DNA from: Portibacter lacus
Lineage (GTDB): Bacteria; Bacteroidota; Bacteroidia; Chitinophagales; Saprospiraceae
Direction of reading: 5' to 3'
DNA: 64,000 nt
NCBI RefSeq assembly: GCF_021533215.1
Contig: NZ_JAJNKA010000010.1
Coordinates: 1-64,000 of the forward strand
The position numbers were made by a program, and so were the translations under genes. Each line of letters opens with the position of its first letter. Within the stretch, counting starts at the first letter, position 1. The notes beneath the pieces were generated by a model. The model did not search any database, was not told the DNA's origin, and was given only the letters and a program-made list of their open reading frames with translations. Shown piece by piece: positions 62,028 to 64,000 of this stretch.

Positions 62028-64000
62028 TAATCTATGGATTGATTTCTCAACCGCAACGCATTTCCGATTACAGATACTGAACTGAAACTCATAGCTAGTG
62101 CTGCAATCATTGGACTAAGTAAAATCCCGAAAAAAGGAAACAATATTCCGGCGGCAATAGGTATTCCTATTGTGTTATACCCTAATGCAAAAAACAAATT
62201 TTGCTTAATATTACGCATTACTGCATGACTCAGATTCTTTGCTTTTACAATGCCTTGAAGATCGCCTTTTACTAAAGTAATCGAGGCACTTTCTATCGCA
62301 ACATCCGTTCCTGTTCCCATCGCAATTCCCACATCAGCTTGTGCTAGGGCAGGAGCATCGTTTATTCCGTCTCCAGCCATGGCAACTATTTTGCCTTCAG
62401 ATTGCAATTTCTTAACCTCTTCTAATTTGTTCTCGGGAAGCATACTAGCCTTGAAATCTGCTAGTCCAAGCTCACCTGCTACTGCTTTTGCCGTATCTTC
62501 GTTGTCGCCAGTTAACATGATCACCTTAATTCCCGATTCTTGAAGTTTTTTTACGGCATTAGCGCTGCTTTGCTTGATTTTGTCTCCGATAACTACAAAG
62601 CCTACAGCCACTCCATCGATGGATAAATAAGAAACCGTTTTACCTTGTGATTGATAAGCTTGTGCTTTAGAATGGAAATCCGCAGTGATATTACCGATCA
62701 ATTTTGCATTTCCCAATTTTATGTCATGGTCATTGATTATGCCTTCTACTCCTTTTCCGGAAACATTATTGAATTGGCTAGCTTTTAACATTTTCACTCC
62801 TTTCTCCTTTCCGTATTTAACCGTTGCTTCAGCTAGAGGATGTTCACTCATTTGATTAAGGGAGGCAATGTATTGAAGCACTTCTTGATCCGAATATTGA
62901 TTACTAACAGAGACCACTTGTTCCACCGTTGGCCTGCCTTCTGTTAACGTCCCTGTTTTGTCCACAATCAAGATGTTAACGGTATCCATTTTCTCTAATG
63001 CTTCTGCATTTTTAATCAGCACACCATTTTGAGCTCCTTTTCCCACGCCTACCATGACTGACATTGGCGTCGCAAGACCTAATGCACAAGGACAAGCAAT
63101 AATCAAAACAGCAATGGCATTAACCAAAGCAAATACATATGCTGGATCAGGTCCCCAGATTGCCCAAATGATAAAGGTCAAAATTGAAATGATAACTACA
63201 GTCGGAACAAAATAACTGGAGACTTTGTCGGCAAGATTCTGAATAGGTGCTCGACTCCGACTAGCATCATTGACCATCCCTATGATCTGAGAAAGTAACG
63301 TTTCAGATCCTATTTTTTCAGCCTTCATTAAAAAGGACTGATTCCCATTGATCGTACCGCTGCTAACTTTAGCGCCAGTTTCTTTGTCTACTGGAATGGG
63401 TTCTCCAGAAATCATGGATTCGTCAATGGTGGAATGTCCTTCCGTTATTACACCATCTACTGGAACTTTATCTCCTGGCTTTACTCTAAGAATATCGCCC
63501 TTTACAATTTGATCAATCTTAACTTCAACTTCCTCTCCATTGACAAGCTTTATGGCTTTATTCGGCGCTAATTTTAGCAATGCTTTAATAGCACCATTAG
63601 TTTTGGAGTGGGCTCGAGCTTCTAACAATTGACCTAATAATACTAATGTCAATATAACAGTAGCTGCCTCGAAATACACATGGACAGAACCAGAATCACT
63701 TCTGAATTGAGCTGGGAAAAAACCGGGAAATAATAATCCGAATAAACTAAACGTCCATGCAACACCTGCACCGATTCCGATTAAGGTAAACATATTCAAG
63801 TTCCAAGTGAGAACACTTCTATATGCTCTTTCGAAAAACATCCAAGTAGCATAAAAAACAACTGGAATGGAAAGTGCAAATTGCACCCAATTCCAATATT
63901 TCTGATCCATTAAATTATAAAGTGGATTGTTTGGTATCATCTCACTCATCGATATCAAAAATACAGGTAGCGTAAAGGCAACTGCTAACCAGAATTTTTT
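62027..64000 (-). CDS. copA: Copper-translocating P1B-type ATPase, N-terminus cut by window edge
   Basis: The frame stays open to base 64000: upstream of the first internal start it continues KKFWLAVAFTLPVFLISMSEM, the usual start of the CopA membrane domain. The N-terminal metal-binding region therefore lies outside the window. Diagnostic motifs are ACPCALGLATP (CPC ion motif), DKTGTLTEGRP with the phosphorylated Asp, SEHPLAEA (HP motif), MLTGDN, GDGINDAPALAQADVGIAMG, and NxxxS-type FALGYNTIGIP and MSFSSVSVIGNALRL in the last helices, which point to Cu(I) export. It is translationally coupled to the YdjM-like gene. Confidence 0.95.
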   Translation of the reverse strand, partial: KKFWLAVAFTLPVFLISMSEMIPNNPLYNLMDQKYWNWVQFALSIPVVFYATWMFFERAYRSVLTWNLNMFTLIGIGAGVAWTFSLFGLLFPGFFPAQFRSDSGSVHVYFEAATVILTLVLLGQLLEARAHSKTNGAIKALLKLAPNKAIKLVNGEEVEVKIDQIVKGDILRVKPGDKVPVDGVITEGHSTIDESMISGEPIPVDKETGAKVSSGTINGNQSFLMKAEKIGSETLLSQIIGMVNDASRSRAPIQNLADKVSSYFVPTVVIISILTFIIWAIWGPDPAYVFALVNAIAVLIIACPCALGLATPMSVMVGVGKGAQNGVLIKNAEALEKMDTVNILIVDKTGTLTEGRPTVEQVVSVSNQYSDQEVLQYIASLNQMSEHPLAEATVKYGKEKGVKMLKASQFNNVSGKGVEGIINDHDIKLGNAKLIGNITADFHSKAQAYQSQGKTVSYLSIDGVAVGFVVIGDKIKQSSANAVKKLQESGIKVIMLTGDNEDTAKAVAGELGLADFKASMLPENKLEEVKKLQSEGKIVAMAGDGINDAPALAQADVGIAMGTGTDVAIESASITLVKGDLQGIVKAKNLSHAVMRNIKQNLFFALGYNTIGIPIAAGILFPFFGILLSPMIAALAMSFSSVSVIGNALRLRNQSID

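Overview
The window reads as AT-rich chromosomal DNA of a free-living, probably aquatic member of the Bacteroidota, most likely of the Saprospiria/Saprospiraceae type. The evidence is a type IX secretion C-terminal domain on a multidomain nuclease-like protein, GEVED, MopE-type and CarboxypepD_reg-like domains, many lipoproteins and secreted beta-propeller or beta-helix proteins, promoters of the TTTG/TAnnTTTG type, and almost no Shine-Dalgarno sequences. I see no rRNA, tRNA, CRISPR, prophage or transposase. The right edge cuts a copper P-type ATPase.

Layout. 1-5.3 kb: a 23-bp repeat cluster at the edge, an outer-membrane beta-barrel protein, a MarR regulator with matching palindromes before itself and before a DOMON/NTF2-like gene pair, then YdeI-like and heparinase II/III-like genes. 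5.3-13 kb: a giant AsmA-like protein, a 17-bp repeat cluster, a methyltransferase, and a secreted DOMON/endonuclease-fold protein with six MopE repeats and a T9SS tail. 13-20.6 kb: a TetR regulator and an AhpD-like gene sharing an operator, a 1221-aa lipoprotein propeller/beta-helix, and a YHYH gene with a membrane-anchored partner. 20.7-25.4 kb: katG divergent from a DUF3703 gene, which abuts a secreted beta-helix gene. 25.6-37.8 kb: mainly plus-strand secreted or lipoprotein genes (beta-lactamase-like hydrolase, DUF4846, spike-like beta-helix, CarboxypepD_reg, clan GH-A-like lipoprotein, TfoX-N, NlpE/DUF4377/META lipoprotein, esterase, sterol desaturase, a VPTMGQWG-tailed protein) plus a minus-strand orphan NarL-type response regulator. 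38-45 kb: S9 peptidase, retropepsin-PDZ, a cupin and exonuclease-fold pair, acyl-CoA ligase. 44.9-45.34 kb: a complex nested repeat locus. 45.3-51.2 kb: a minus-strand cluster of GntP-family permease, RidA, D-serine dehydratase/D-threonine aldolase-type PLP enzyme, M19 dipeptidase and sulfatase. 51.4-60.9 kb: a DinB-like gene, a tandemly duplicated CarboxypepD_reg protein, a GH74-like secreted propeller and a single-module paralogue. 61-64 kb: a YdjM-like membrane protein coupled to copA.

The most coherent system is the minus-strand cluster at 47-51.2 kb. Permease, an HxC-type D-serine dehydratase relative, RidA and an M19 dipeptidase together suggest release, uptake and deamination of D-serine or a related D-amino acid. 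The most unusual DNA is the repeat locus at 44.9-45.34 kb. The two local repressors (MarR, TetR), each with a repeated palindrome before its own gene and its neighbour, are clean testable regulons.

All calls come from reading sequence and translations by eye; no database search was run.
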